This document shows, piece by piece, positions 16,789 through 25,466 of a DNA stretch of 64,000 bases (positions within the stretch are counted from its first letter, which is position 1; the number at the start of each line of letters is the position of its first letter). Source of the stretch: Acinetobacter bohemicus ANC 3994 (GTDB lineage: Bacteria > Pseudomonadota > Gammaproteobacteria > Pseudomonadales > Moraxellaceae); the NCBI RefSeq assembly GCF_000367925.1, contig NZ_KB849164.1, positions 474,349-538,348 on the forward strand. The letters run 5' to 3'. The notes below the pieces were generated by a model. It was given only the letters and a program-made list of their open reading frames with translations. It did no database searches and had not been told where the DNA came from. The position numbers and the translations under genes were made by a program.

Positions 16789-17394
16789 ATGGTTGCTAAG
16801 AATCTTCCAAAGGCAGGTTTTACACTTGCCAAAATTGCAGTGGGTGGGGTTGTGTTGATTGGTCTGGGTGCTGCAACACTGGCATATGCACAGACTAAGC
16901 CATTGCAGACTGTAGACAAAGTTCAGTTAGATCGATATCTGGGGGTTTGGTATGAAATTGCGCGTAAGCCGATGTACTTTGAAAACAAGTGCAGCCGTGA
17001 TATTACTGCGACCTATACCTTAAATGAAAATGGTAATGTCAGCGTAACCAACCGTTGTTTTAGTAAAGATGGGCAGTTGCAGCAGTCTATTGGCGAAGCC
17101 TTCGTGCAAAATGCACCTTTTAATACCAAGTTAAAAGTTAGCTTTTTACCTGAAGCGATTCGCTGGTTATCTGTAGCGCGCGGTGATTATTGGATTTTGA
17201 AAATAGATGATGATTATCAAACGGTACTGGTTGGTGAACCACGGCGTAAATATATGTGGGTATTGTCACGTTCAGCACAGCCAGATCAAGCCGTGGTCAA
17301 TGAATATCTAGAGTATGCAAAATCAGTTGGCTATAACTTAACGGATCTCATTCATACCAAGCAAACGCACAACAATCTTAAAATATTAAATTAA
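16789..17394 (+). CDS. Blc-like bacterial lipocalin
   Basis: Small beta-barrel protein of the periplasm or envelope that binds lipophilic molecules. An N-terminal hydrophobic segment (about residues 15–33, ending ATLAYA before QTK) is a likely signal peptide. It has no lipobox cysteine, unlike E. coli Blc, so it is probably not a lipoprotein. The lipocalin signature GxW is in YLGVWYEIARKPMYFENKC, followed by ITATYTLNENGNVSVTNRCF and the YMWVLSRS strand; two cysteines may form a disulfide. 201 residues. Stand-alone gene after uvrB. Confidence 0.85.
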   Translation: MVAKNLPKAGFTLAKIAVGGVVLIGLGAATLAYAQTKPLQTVDKVQLDRYLGVWYEIARKPMYFENKCSRDITATYTLNENGNVSVTNRCFSKDGQLQQSIGEAFVQNAPFNTKLKVSFLPEAIRWLSVARGDYWILKIDDDYQTVLVGEPRRKYMWVLSRSAQPDQAVVNEYLEYAKSVGYNLTDLIHTKQTHNNLKILN

Positions 17395-17517
17395 GAGGCT
17401 TTGTTGCATGAATTATTTGTGGGTCAATAAATGTAATTTGTAAAGCCTAAATAAAACCATGCTTATTTCAAAAATAAACGATGTACAGGTTTTTTTGAAT
17501 GCTACAAGTGACCTGAT

Positions 17518-17545
17518 AAAAAACCATGTTTCGGCATGGTTTTTT
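17518..17545 (+). terminator. Rho-independent terminator before the EamA permease gene
   Basis: Stem AAAAAACCATG/CATGGTTTTTT around TTTCGG. It is 124 bases past the lipocalin stop, so it may end a longer lipocalin transcript or a short untranslated RNA from 17395–17517. Confidence 0.75.
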
Positions 17546-17633
17546 ATTGAATAGTCAAATTAAAAGGTGAATGATCAAGTTTTATCAGAGTGAAATGTTT
17601 ATAATACAAATGACATAAATTTAGAGGTGAAAG

Positions 17634-18563
17634 ATGTATAAAGGCGTAGCATTGTCTGTATTGGCATCTATCACTTTTGGTGTTCTGTATTTTTATACCC
17701 AGTTTTTAAAACCACTGGATAGTGAACAAACTTTTGCTTGGCGTATGTTAGCAACGCTACCATTCCTGACGTTATTTATGTGGTGGATCGGTGATTTAAA
17801 ACATATCACCGAAATTTTTAAACGTATTTTTAAGCAACCTGCTTTGTTGATCTGGTTGATCATCAGTTCAGTATTGTGTACCTCGCAGCTTTGGCTGTTT
17901 TTGTGGGGACCCATGAATGGGCGTGGTTTAGAAGTCTCATTAGGATACTTTTTATTGCCCTTGGTGATGGTACTGATTGGCTGTGTGATTTACAAAGAAA
18001 AATTGTCCAAATGGCAACTTGCCGCAGTCCTATTTGCCTGCATGGGCGTTGGACATGAATTATGGCGTATCGGCAGTATTGCATGGGAAACTGCTTATGT
18101 TGCTGTGGCTTATCCTATTTATTTCTTCTTAAGACGCGCTTTTAAAACGGATCATTTGGGTGGTTTCTGGTGGGATTTGTTTTTAATTCTACCTGTTGCG
18201 ATTTACCTAGCAACGCTTTATAGCGACTCATTTAACCTCATTGCACAGTTTCCATATTTAATTTTGGCGATCTTGGGTTTGGGCTTTTTAAGTGCATTTG
18301 GGCTTGGAAGTTACATGCTGGCGAGTCGTTATTTACCTTTTGTCATCTTTGGATTGTTAAGCTATTTAGAACCTATATTACTTGCCTTCGCCTCGATTAT
18401 TTTGGGTGAAAGAATTGAAGCGGCTGAATGGTTTACTTATATTCCAATCTGGTTTGCGGTGTTACTGCTTATTGTTGAAGGTTCGATTCATCTGGTGAAA
18501 CAGCAACAAAAGCAAAAAGCCTTGTCGAAAAATCTTGAAAATTACCAAGAACGCTTAAAGTGA
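17634..18563 (+). CDS. EamA/RarD-type permease
   Basis: Drug/metabolite-transporter superfamily inner-membrane protein, 309 residues with about ten helices. RarD-like features include the opening YKGVALSVLASITFGVLYFYTQFLKPL, the FAWRML segment, LWGPMNGRGLEVSLGYFLLPL and the late LSYLEPILLAFASIILGERI. The substrate is unknown; chloramphenicol sensitivity was the historical phenotype for RarD. Start at the ATG 17634 with GAGGTG upstream. Single gene. Confidence 0.85.
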   Translation: MYKGVALSVLASITFGVLYFYTQFLKPLDSEQTFAWRMLATLPFLTLFMWWIGDLKHITEIFKRIFKQPALLIWLIISSVLCTSQLWLFLWGPMNGRGLEVSLGYFLLPLVMVLIGCVIYKEKLSKWQLAAVLFACMGVGHELWRIGSIAWETAYVAVAYPIYFFLRRAFKTDHLGGFWWDLFLILPVAIYLATLYSDSFNLIAQFPYLILAILGLGFLSAFGLGSYMLASRYLPFVIFGLLSYLEPILLAFASIILGERIEAAEWFTYIPIWFAVLLLIVEGSIHLVKQQQKQKALSKNLENYQERLK

Positions 18564-18822
18564 TGGGTTTTATCTTTTGAGCATTGTTTGATAAAACAAC
18601 ATCTGAGTTTAATTGTCCCTTTTTGTCAGAAATAAATTTTTTTAGTGCTTTTGATATGAAAATCATGAAAATAATTACAACTATTTTTTCAATTTATAAT
18701 GAATATGTAGGAAAATAGCCAAGTATGGATCAGCTTTTGATTCAAACTTCTCGATAATTCCTTTACAATTGTCGGGTTTTGAAATTTATGCCTAGATATA
18801 CAATTAATTAGAGGACGTATCT

Positions 18823-20280
18823 GTGAGCAAAGACACTATCATCGCCCTACATGCAGAGCACCAAGGTCGCTGGAAAAACCGTGAAGAAATCGCGGAACAT
18901 ATGATTGCCTTAATTGGTCAGTTGTATCGTGAAAAAAATATCGTGACTTCTGTATTCGGTCGTTCTTTAGTTAACCGTTCAGTAATTCAAATTTTAAAAG
19001 CGCATCGCCGTACACGTGTTATGGACGTTGAGCTTTCAGTTGTTCACACTTTTCCAATCTTAGAAGCATTGGCTAAAGTTGAAAATATCGGTTCTGCTGA
19101 AATCGATCTAGGTAAACTAGCGGTTGAATTTAAAGAAAAAGGCGGCGATATCGACGCTTTTGTTGCGCAAGCAGTAGAATCGTTAAAAGGTAATGCTGAA
19201 ACTGTTGAACCTAAAGATGTTGTTCTTTATGGTTTCGGTCGTATCGGTCGTATCCTTGCACGTTTAATCATTGGTCAATCAGGTCTTGGCCGTGGTTTAA
19301 ACCTTAAAGCCATTGTGGTTCGTAAATCATCAGATGGTGATTTAGAAAAACGTGCGTCTTTACTTCGTCGTGACTCAATTCATGGTCCATTTTCAGGAAC
19401 GATTTCTGTAGATGAAGAAAATGAAGCGATCATTGCCAATGGTAACTTTATCAAAGTTATTTATGCATCTAGCCCAGCTGAAGTAGATTATACGGCTTAT
19501 GGTATTAACAATGCGTTAGTCATTGACAATACGGGTAAATGGCGTGATGCGGAAGGTCTTGCTCAACACTTGAAATGCCCAGGCGTTGCTCGTGTAGTAT
19601 TGACTGCGCCAAGTAAAGGCGAAATGAAAAATGTCGTTTATGGCGTAAACCATACTGACATTTTAGATGAAGACAAAATCATCTCTGCTGCAAGCTGCAC
19701 TACCAATGCAATTACACCAGTATTAAAAGTGTTAGATGACAAATACAAAGTGATCAATGGTCACGTTGAAACTGTTCACTCTTTCACTAATGACCAGAAC
19801 TTAATCGACAACTACCATAGTGCAGATCGCCGTGGTCGTGCTGCGACTTTGAACATGGTGATTACTGAAACTGGTGCTGCTAAAGCGGTTGCAAAAGCAC
19901 TTCCTGCACTTAAAGGTAAGTTAACAGGTAACTCTGTACGTGTTCCTACACCAAACGTATCATTGGCTATTCTTAACTTAACACTTGAGAAAGAAGTTGA
20001 TCGTGAAGAAGTGAATGAATACATTCGTCAAATTTCAATCAATTCAAGCCTTCAAGGTCAAATTGGTTATACAAATTCGACTGAAGTGGTATCTTCTGAC
20101 TTTATCGGTTCACGTACTGCGGGTGTATTTGATGCGCAAGCAACAATCACTTCAGGTACACGCTTAACGGCTTACGTTTGGTATGACAACGAAGTGGGTT
20201 ATAGCTGCCAAGTATTACGTATTGCTGAACAAATGTGTGGCGTAAGCTACCGCAAAATTCCTGCTGAAAAAAATGCATAA
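18823..20280 (+). CDS. gap: Glyceraldehyde-3-phosphate dehydrogenase, long form
   Basis: Interconverts glyceraldehyde 3-phosphate and 1,3-bisphosphoglycerate with NAD(P). The GTG start at 18823 (MSKDTIIAL) follows AGAGGACG. The protein is 485 residues, about 150 more than standard GAPDH because of an N-terminal extension (about residues 1–125). The Rossmann motif GFGRIGRIL begins near 132, the catalytic cysteine is C292 in SAASCTTNAITPV, and WYDNEVGYSCQVLR is near the C terminus. Long forms like this occur in gamma-proteobacteria alongside gluconeogenic metabolism; which direction it serves here is inference. Terminator directly after. Confidence 0.93.
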   Translation: MSKDTIIALHAEHQGRWKNREEIAEHMIALIGQLYREKNIVTSVFGRSLVNRSVIQILKAHRRTRVMDVELSVVHTFPILEALAKVENIGSAEIDLGKLAVEFKEKGGDIDAFVAQAVESLKGNAETVEPKDVVLYGFGRIGRILARLIIGQSGLGRGLNLKAIVVRKSSDGDLEKRASLLRRDSIHGPFSGTISVDEENEAIIANGNFIKVIYASSPAEVDYTAYGINNALVIDNTGKWRDAEGLAQHLKCPGVARVVLTAPSKGEMKNVVYGVNHTDILDEDKIISAASCTTNAITPVLKVLDDKYKVINGHVETVHSFTNDQNLIDNYHSADRRGRAATLNMVITETGAAKAVAKALPALKGKLTGNSVRVPTPNVSLAILNLTLEKEVDREEVNEYIRQISINSSLQGQIGYTNSTEVVSSDFIGSRTAGVFDAQATITSGTRLTAYVWYDNEVGYSCQVLRIAEQMCGVSYRKIPAEKNA

Positions 20281-20293
20281 TTTGTAAAGCAGT

Positions 20294-20323
20294 AAAAAAG
20301 AGCCTCATATGAGGCTCTTTTTT
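20294..20323 (+). terminator. Rho-independent terminator of gap
   Basis: Stem AAAAAAGAGCCTC/GAGGCTCTTTTTT with a four-base loop, 14 bases after the stop. Confidence 0.9.
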
Positions 20324-20425
20324 ATGTCTAATGTTTAAGGAGGGCTTTCTCTTTTTTGTAGCAAGTCAGCTTTCAAAAAGTTTCTCTCTTGAAAAAGAAG
20401 AGGGGAATTATGAATGGAATAGTTA

Positions 20426-21283
20426 CTACGCTTTTAAAATTGCGGCAACTTGTTCTTTAATTGCTGTGGTTGGATGTCCAATTAGTTGTTCTAAGTCTTT
20501 ACTGTCACTAAACATGGCACCTTTTTCAGTCTGTATATCTGCATCGACAATGATATCGACTAAACCAGCAGGTAAGCCAGCCTGTGTTAAAGCTTGAGTA
20601 TAATCTTCAGCACTGAGGTTTTGATAGGTGATTTCTTTTCCTGAAACATCGGCAATATCAGCTGCTAAATCTGCCAACGTGAAGCTGGTTGAGCCTGCAA
20701 GTTCATAGATTTTATTTTCATGTCCAGATGTGGTGAGCACTTTTGCTGCGGCTTCGGCATAGTCGGCACGTGCCGCGGAACTAATTTTTCCTTCGCCTGC
20801 TGCGCCATACAGCGTACCGATTTCAACGGTGTGAGTGATACCGGCTAAATAGTTTTCACTATACCAATTGTTACGTAAGAACGTGTACTGTAAGCCGCTG
20901 GCTTTAATGAGGCTTTCGGTTTCACGGTGTTCTTGTGCTAAACCGAGCGGAGAATGATCTGCATTCAGCAAACTGGTATAGGCAATATAGGGAACACCTG
21001 CCTGTTGAGCAGCAGCAATGACTGCTTTATGCTGCGGTGTACGACGACCCACTTCATTGGCTGAAATAAGCAACAGTTTATCAATTCCAGATAATGCAGA
21101 AGCTAAAGTTGCAGGTGTGTCATAATCAAAGAGACGCAGTTCAATCCCTTTTGCTTTTAAATCGGCAGCCTTGGATTCATTTCGAACCAATGCCACAATA
21201 TTGGTAGCAGCGGTATTTTTTAACAATGATTGAATAACCCATTGACCGAGCTGACCGGTTGCACCTGTGATTGCAATTTTCAT
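20426..21283 (-). CDS. qorB: NmrA-like NAD(P)H:quinone oxidoreductase (QorB/YtfG-type)
   Basis: Atypical short-chain dehydrogenase that reduces quinones with NADPH. Start at ATG 21283: the upstream GTG at 21292 would overlap its AAAGGTGAG ribosome-binding site. That gives 285 residues beginning MKIAITGATGQLGQWVIQSLLK, with the Rossmann GATGQLG motif at residues 7–13. Further QorB-like segments are LLLISANEVGRRTPQHKAVIAAA, AYTSLLNADHSPLGLAQEHR and FLRNNWYSENY. It diverges from an HxlR-type repressor, an arrangement known for qorB/qorR, with palindromes between. Intact. Confidence 0.88.
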   Translation of the reverse strand: MKIAITGATGQLGQWVIQSLLKNTAATNIVALVRNESKAADLKAKGIELRLFDYDTPATLASALSGIDKLLLISANEVGRRTPQHKAVIAAAQQAGVPYIAYTSLLNADHSPLGLAQEHRETESLIKASGLQYTFLRNNWYSENYLAGITHTVEIGTLYGAAGEGKISSAARADYAEAAAKVLTTSGHENKIYELAGSTSFTLADLAADIADVSGKEITYQNLSAEDYTQALTQAGLPAGLVDIIVDADIQTEKGAMFSDSKDLEQLIGHPTTAIKEQVAAILKA

Positions 21284-21310
21284 TTGACTCACCTTTGATT
21301 TGTTTGTTTT

Positions 21311-21376
21311 GTATACTTGATGTTTTTATCTTAGTATACTAACTTACCTAATGTAAGTACGTACCTAAAAGTAAGT
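21311..21376. promoter_or_regulatory. Palindromic operators between qorB and its HxlR regulator
   Basis: Two inverted repeats in 66 bases: GTATACT (21311) with AGTATAC (21333), and ACTTAC (21342) with GTAAGT (21353). A third GTAAGT (21371) and a GTACGTAC palindrome overlap them. The position between divergent genes fits binding sites of the HxlR dimer controlling both promoters. Exact protected bases are not known. Confidence 0.6.
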
Positions 21377-21396
21377 TTATTTCGATTTGGAGAGAA

Positions 21397-21780
21397 ATGA
21401 TGAGTAACTATGCAACCAGTAATTTACTTGGACAAGTTTTATCCAATGAGTGTCCTTCACGTGAAATATTGGAACATCTAACCACCAAATGGTCGGTATT
21501 GGTTTTGCGCTGTTTAAGCGATGGCATTCATCGTTTTAGTGAGTTAAGACAGCGCATAGACGGGGTGAGTGAAAAAATGTTGGCTCAAACTTTGAAGGTG
21601 TTAGAGAAAGATGGCTTTCTCATTCGTACGGTTTATCCCGTTGTCCCTCCAAAAGTGGAATATCAATTGACTATTTTAGGCTCGCAAGCCGCAGAGAAAT
21701 TGAATCATTTGATTGGCTGGATTGAACGCAATTTGCCTGAAATTATGGAAAATAAACAGCGTGCTGCGCCATTATTGTAA
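21397..21780 (+). CDS. HxlR-family winged-helix regulator (QorR-like)
   Basis: Dimeric MarR-like DNA-binding protein, 127 residues. The HxlR pattern is clear: a conserved cysteine in NECPSREILEHLTTKWSVLVL, then IHRFSELRQRIDGVSEKMLAQTLKVLEKDGFLIR and PPKVEYQLT. The family's N-terminal cysteine often senses electrophiles or quinones through oxidation; Cys in this position supports redox control, by family precedent. It is divergent from the quinone reductase gene it probably represses. ATG 21397 has GGAGAG just upstream; the adjacent ATG at 21400 is an alternative. Confidence 0.88.
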   Translation: MMSNYATSNLLGQVLSNECPSREILEHLTTKWSVLVLRCLSDGIHRFSELRQRIDGVSEKMLAQTLKVLEKDGFLIRTVYPVVPPKVEYQLTILGSQAAEKLNHLIGWIERNLPEIMENKQRAAPLL

Positions 21781-22316
21781 ATATTGTTTTGAAACGATCA
21801 TGCCTGAGTTGAGCTCAGATTTTTGAGCGCCAAAGATCTTTCTGAATCCGATAAAAGTTAAAATATTCATAACAAAAAAAGAATAAAACAATGAGTTTAT
21901 TTTTACGAACGGATTTGGAAAAGGCCAAGCAAGATTCATTATATCGCTAAAATCTACCGCTATAGTTTAGCTGCTACAGCATAAAGATGGCCGTACTTAT
22001 TGTTTATCCAAACAGTTTATCTTTAACCTGATTTTTAATTTTTACCACGTATGAAAGTGATGGTGCAATTAAAGTGCAGCTCAATAGAAAAACCAAATCC
22101 ATGAGATTGATTTTCGGTAACCATGTACAGAAATAAGCAGGCGATTTACTTTAAATTGGTCGTGATTTATTGGAGTGAAGTCCGAAATATGGGCCAAGCC
22201 GTAGGGGGATGGTCTGGCGATGACTAAAAATCATGTAATGCTGAATAATACTATTCGAGAAATTCTTTAAAATATGGCAGAATATGCGGTTTTAAAGTAT
22301 TTAGAGGATTGGCAGT
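21781..22316. other. Intergenic region with a possible gene relic
   Basis: 536 bases without an intact gene. A short frame at 21891–21950 (MSLFLRTDLEKAKQDSLYR, then stop) reads like a real protein start and continues in frame past the stop as NLPL, stop, then FSCYSIK. It may be the remains of a gene broken by nonsense mutations. No convincing homology. The obgE promoter must lie near the right end. Confidence 0.35.
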
Positions 22317-23534
22317 ATGCGCTTTGTTGATGAAGCAGTCATTACCGTAGAGGCTGGCGACGGTGGCAATGGCGTAGCCAGTTTTCGCCGTGAAAAATTC
22401 GTACCATTTGGTGGTCCAGATGGTGGTGATGGTGGACGTGGTGGCTGCATTTATGTTGAAGCAGACAACGACACCAGTACACTCGTAGATTATCGTTATA
22501 CACGTAGATTCCGTGCGGAACGTGCTAAAAATGGTCGTGGTGCGAACTGCGCAGGCCGTGGCGGTGAAGACACCGTATTAAAAGTTCCAGTAGGAACAAC
22601 AATTGTCGATGTAGAATCTGGCGATATCATTGGCGATTTAGTCGCTGATGGTCAACGCGTTATGGTTGCTGCGGGTGGTCAAGGTGGTTTGGGGAATACT
22701 CACTTTAAATCATCGACCAACCGTTCACCGCGTAAATGTACCCATGGTATTAAAGGTGAGTTCCGTGAAATTCGTTTAGAGCTTAAAGTTCTTGCGGATG
22801 TTGGCTTACTGGGTATGCCAAATGCCGGTAAATCGACCTTTATTCGTGCTGTATCGGCTGCGAAACCAAAAGTTGCAGATTATCCGTTTACCACAATGGT
22901 GCCAAACTTAGGTGTGGTGGATGCCGATAGTCACCGTTCATTCGTAATGGCCGATATTCCAGGTCTGATTGAAGGTGCTTCTGAAGGTGCGGGTCTTGGT
23001 ATTCGCTTCCTTAAACATTTGGCACGTACGCGTATCTTGTTGCACATTATTGATGTTCAACCAATTGATGGTTCAGACCCAGCATATAACGCCAAAGTCA
23101 TTGTGGAAGAATTGAAAAAATTCTCTCCAACTTTGGCGAAATTGCCAGTGGTCTTGGTGTTGAATAAAGTCGATCAACTTGATGAAGCAACCCGTGAAGA
23201 ATGGTGTCAGCATATTCTTGATGAAATTCAGTGGGAAGGTCCAGTATTCCAAACTTCTGGCTTGATGTCGGAAGGCACCAAAGATGTTGTGTATTACCTA
23301 ATGGATGAAATTGAGCAACAACGCGAACGCGAAGTTGAAGATCCTGAATACGCTGCAGAAATGAAAGCATTCCGTGATCAGCTTGAAGCTGAAACACGTG
23401 AACAAACCATTGCAGCGAAAGAAGCTTATCGTGAAATGCGTCGTCAACAACGTCTTGAAGGTCTCTTGGGAGAAGACGACGAAGATGATGAAGATGGCGA
23501 TGATGGCGATATGGAAGTGTTTTACGTACGTTAA
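22317..23534 (+). CDS. obgE: GTPase ObgE/CgtA
   Basis: Essential ribosome-associated GTPase acting in 50S assembly and stringent control. Residues 1–158 form the glycine-rich Obg domain (EAGDGGNGVASFRREKF, GGPDGGDGGRGG). The G domain starts at about 160 with G1 GMPNAGKST, switch II DIPGLIEGA and G4 LNKVD. The C-terminal tail is highly acidic (GEDDEDDEDGDDGD) as in many gamma-proteobacterial Obg proteins. 405 residues. proB follows after 29 bases, probably in the same operon. Confidence 0.95.
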   Translation: MRFVDEAVITVEAGDGGNGVASFRREKFVPFGGPDGGDGGRGGCIYVEADNDTSTLVDYRYTRRFRAERAKNGRGANCAGRGGEDTVLKVPVGTTIVDVESGDIIGDLVADGQRVMVAAGGQGGLGNTHFKSSTNRSPRKCTHGIKGEFREIRLELKVLADVGLLGMPNAGKSTFIRAVSAAKPKVADYPFTTMVPNLGVVDADSHRSFVMADIPGLIEGASEGAGLGIRFLKHLARTRILLHIIDVQPIDGSDPAYNAKVIVEELKKFSPTLAKLPVVLVLNKVDQLDEATREEWCQHILDEIQWEGPVFQTSGLMSEGTKDVVYYLMDEIEQQREREVEDPEYAAEMKAFRDQLEAETREQTIAAKEAYREMRRQQRLEGLLGEDDEDDEDGDDGDMEVFYVR

Positions 23535-23563
23535 GCTCTGAAATATGAGTAACTGAGGACAAG

Positions 23564-24697
23564 ATGATAGAAGTGGTGGATGGGCAACGTCAGCTCAAGG
23601 ATTGCAAACGAATCGTTGTTAAAATCGGATCATCTTTACTCACAGCAAATGGGCAAGGTTTAGATATTGCAGCAATTTCGCATTGGGCGAAACAAATTGC
23701 AGATCTACACAATGCAGGACATGAGATTATTCTGGTGTCTTCAGGTGCTGTGGCTGAAGGTATGGTTCGAATGAAATTGACCCACCGACCCACTGATTTA
23801 CCGAGTCTTCAGGCATGTGCTGCTATTGGTCAAATGGGCTTAATTCAAACGTGGTCGAGCGTATTAGAAAACCATGCTATTCAAACGGCACAAGTTTTGT
23901 TGACTCATGATGACTTGGCAGACCGTCGTCGTTATTTAAATTCTTGCGATGCTTTACAGAACTTAATTGACTGGAAAGTTGTGCCTGTCATTAATGAAAA
24001 TGATACGGTGTCGACTGACGAAATTCGCTTTGGTGATAACGATACTTTGGCTGCCATGGTTGCAGGTCAAGTCCATGCCGATTTGCTGATTATCTTAACC
24101 GATCAGCAAGGCATGTTTGACTCCGACCCGCGTTCTAATCCGAATGCGAAACTGTTCCATACGGTTCGCGCATTGGATGAAAGCCTATTTGATATGGCTG
24201 GCGGTGGTGGTAAATTTGGTCGTGGTGGTATGTTGACCAAAGTCCGCGCTGCACGTTTAGCCGCTAAATCAGGTTGTCCAACGCTGATTGCCAGTGGTGA
24301 AAGTGCTCAAGTGCTTGCTCGCTTAATGTCTGGTGAGTTACTCGGAACATTGTTTATTACAGATAATGATCGTATGACTGCACATCAACAGTGGTTGGCA
24401 GCGCATTTACAAACAGCGGGTCGTTTGGTTTTAGATGATGGTGCCGTAAAAGCGATTAAAGACAATCATCGTAGTTTGCTGCCAGTTGGGGTAAAAGCGG
24501 TGGAAGGACATTTTGATCGCGGTGATGTGGTCGAGTGCGTTGATAGTCAAGGTGGCCGCGTCGCAGTGGGTCGTGTCAACTTTAGTTCACGTTCAGCTGA
24601 AATTGTGAAGGGTTTATCTTCAGATAAGGTTTATCAAGTTTTAGGTGAAGCACGTTCTTTAGAAATGATTCATCGTAATCACATGGCCATTTACTAA
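23564..24697 (+). CDS. proB: Glutamate 5-kinase
   Basis: Phosphorylates L-glutamate in the first step of proline synthesis and is normally feedback-inhibited by proline. The amino-acid-kinase domain occupies about residues 15–260 (VVKIGSSLLT, LVSSGAVAEG, VINENDTVS, GDNDTLAAMVA, GGGGKFGRGGMLTKVRAA). A C-terminal PUA domain follows at about 275–365 (GRLVLDDGAVKAI, GDVVECVDSQG). 377 residues is standard. The terminator is immediately after, so it ends an obgE-proB unit; proA is not in this window. Confidence 0.94.
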   Translation: MIEVVDGQRQLKDCKRIVVKIGSSLLTANGQGLDIAAISHWAKQIADLHNAGHEIILVSSGAVAEGMVRMKLTHRPTDLPSLQACAAIGQMGLIQTWSSVLENHAIQTAQVLLTHDDLADRRRYLNSCDALQNLIDWKVVPVINENDTVSTDEIRFGDNDTLAAMVAGQVHADLLIILTDQQGMFDSDPRSNPNAKLFHTVRALDESLFDMAGGGGKFGRGGMLTKVRAARLAAKSGCPTLIASGESAQVLARLMSGELLGTLFITDNDRMTAHQQWLAAHLQTAGRLVLDDGAVKAIKDNHRSLLPVGVKAVEGHFDRGDVVECVDSQGGRVAVGRVNFSSRSAEIVKGLSSDKVYQVLGEARSLEMIHRNHMAIY

Positions 24698-24710
24698 AAA
24701 TTTCGCCATA

Positions 24711-24739
24711 AAAAATCCCGCTTTAGAGCGGGATTTTTT
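24711..24739. terminator. Bidirectional terminator between proB and the PAP2 gene
   Basis: AAAAATCCCGCT/AGCGGGATTTTTT stem with a three- to four-base loop; A- and T-tracts on both sides let it serve both converging genes. Confidence 0.88.
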
Positions 24740-24754
24740 GTTTTAAAGCGAGGG

Positions 24755-25351
24755 TTATTTAATATAGCCCTTTTGAATCAGTGGCTTAAATAAGTAAAAG
24801 TGAATGGTGAGCACCCATTGCATCATTTTCTCTTTATAGTGATTCCAAACACTCAAACCAAAGAAGTTTAAGGCAAAAGCCAATAGAAAAGCGCCCAGCA
24901 TATCTAAAGGGAAATGCACACCAAGATAGACCCGTGACCATGCAACCAGCCAAGCCATGATTAGTAGAAAAATTCCCAGCTTACGCTGTGCAGAGAACAG
25001 ATAAGAAAAGGCGATACTGCTAAAAATCAGCATATGGTCACTCGGAAAAGAGCCATTTGGTGCATGATAAATAAGAGTGCGCCCGACATCCATAACGAAA
25101 GGCCGTGGGTGATAATACACATGAGAAATACATTGGCTGATTAAAATCGCAATACTGGTAAAGATAAACGCCTTCAAGATTTGCTTTTTAACGTCATAGT
25201 TGCCACGTAGCCAAAACCAAGCAAACAGTAAAATCATGCAATAGAGCAGGTCATTGGCGATGAAAATGGCAAAATGAATCATCCAATCGCTAGCATGACT
25301 TGATGCATTAATCCATTCAAAAAGGCTAAGATTTAATTCGGTGAGAGACAT
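24755..25351 (-). CDS. PAP2-family membrane phosphatase (undecaprenyl-diphosphatase-like)
   Basis: Integral membrane acid phosphatase, probably dephosphorylating undecaprenyl pyrophosphate on the periplasmic side (BcrC/YbjG type) during envelope synthesis. The three PAP2 motifs are present: HPRPF in place of the longer KxxxxxxRP motif (about residue 80), PSDH (about 102, Asp instead of the commoner Gly) and SRVYLGVHFPLD (about 141). Five or six hydrophobic helices. The ATG at 25351 (MSLTEL) is preferred over an upstream TTG. 198 residues. The substrate is inferred from family resemblance. Confidence 0.82.
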   Translation of the reverse strand: MSLTELNLSLFEWINASSHASDWMIHFAIFIANDLLYCMILLFAWFWLRGNYDVKKQILKAFIFTSIAILISQCISHVYYHPRPFVMDVGRTLIYHAPNGSFPSDHMLIFSSIAFSYLFSAQRKLGIFLLIMAWLVAWSRVYLGVHFPLDMLGAFLLAFALNFFGLSVWNHYKEKMMQWVLTIHFYLFKPLIQKGYIK

Positions 25352-25415
25352 AATCAAAACTGATGCAAAGATAAAAAATAACGGGTTAATCTAGCAGAAG
25401 CATTGAATTAGGACA

Positions 25416-25446
25416 TAAAAAAAGACCACAGATTTGTAGTCTTTTT
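25416..25446 (-). terminator. Terminator after the SIMPL-domain gene
   Basis: AAAAAGAC...GTCTTTTT hairpin with an imperfect inner stem; T-run on the minus strand, about 20 bases past the stop at 25467. Confidence 0.75.
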
Positions 25447-25466
25447 GGGAGGAGTTGTCTAAATGC

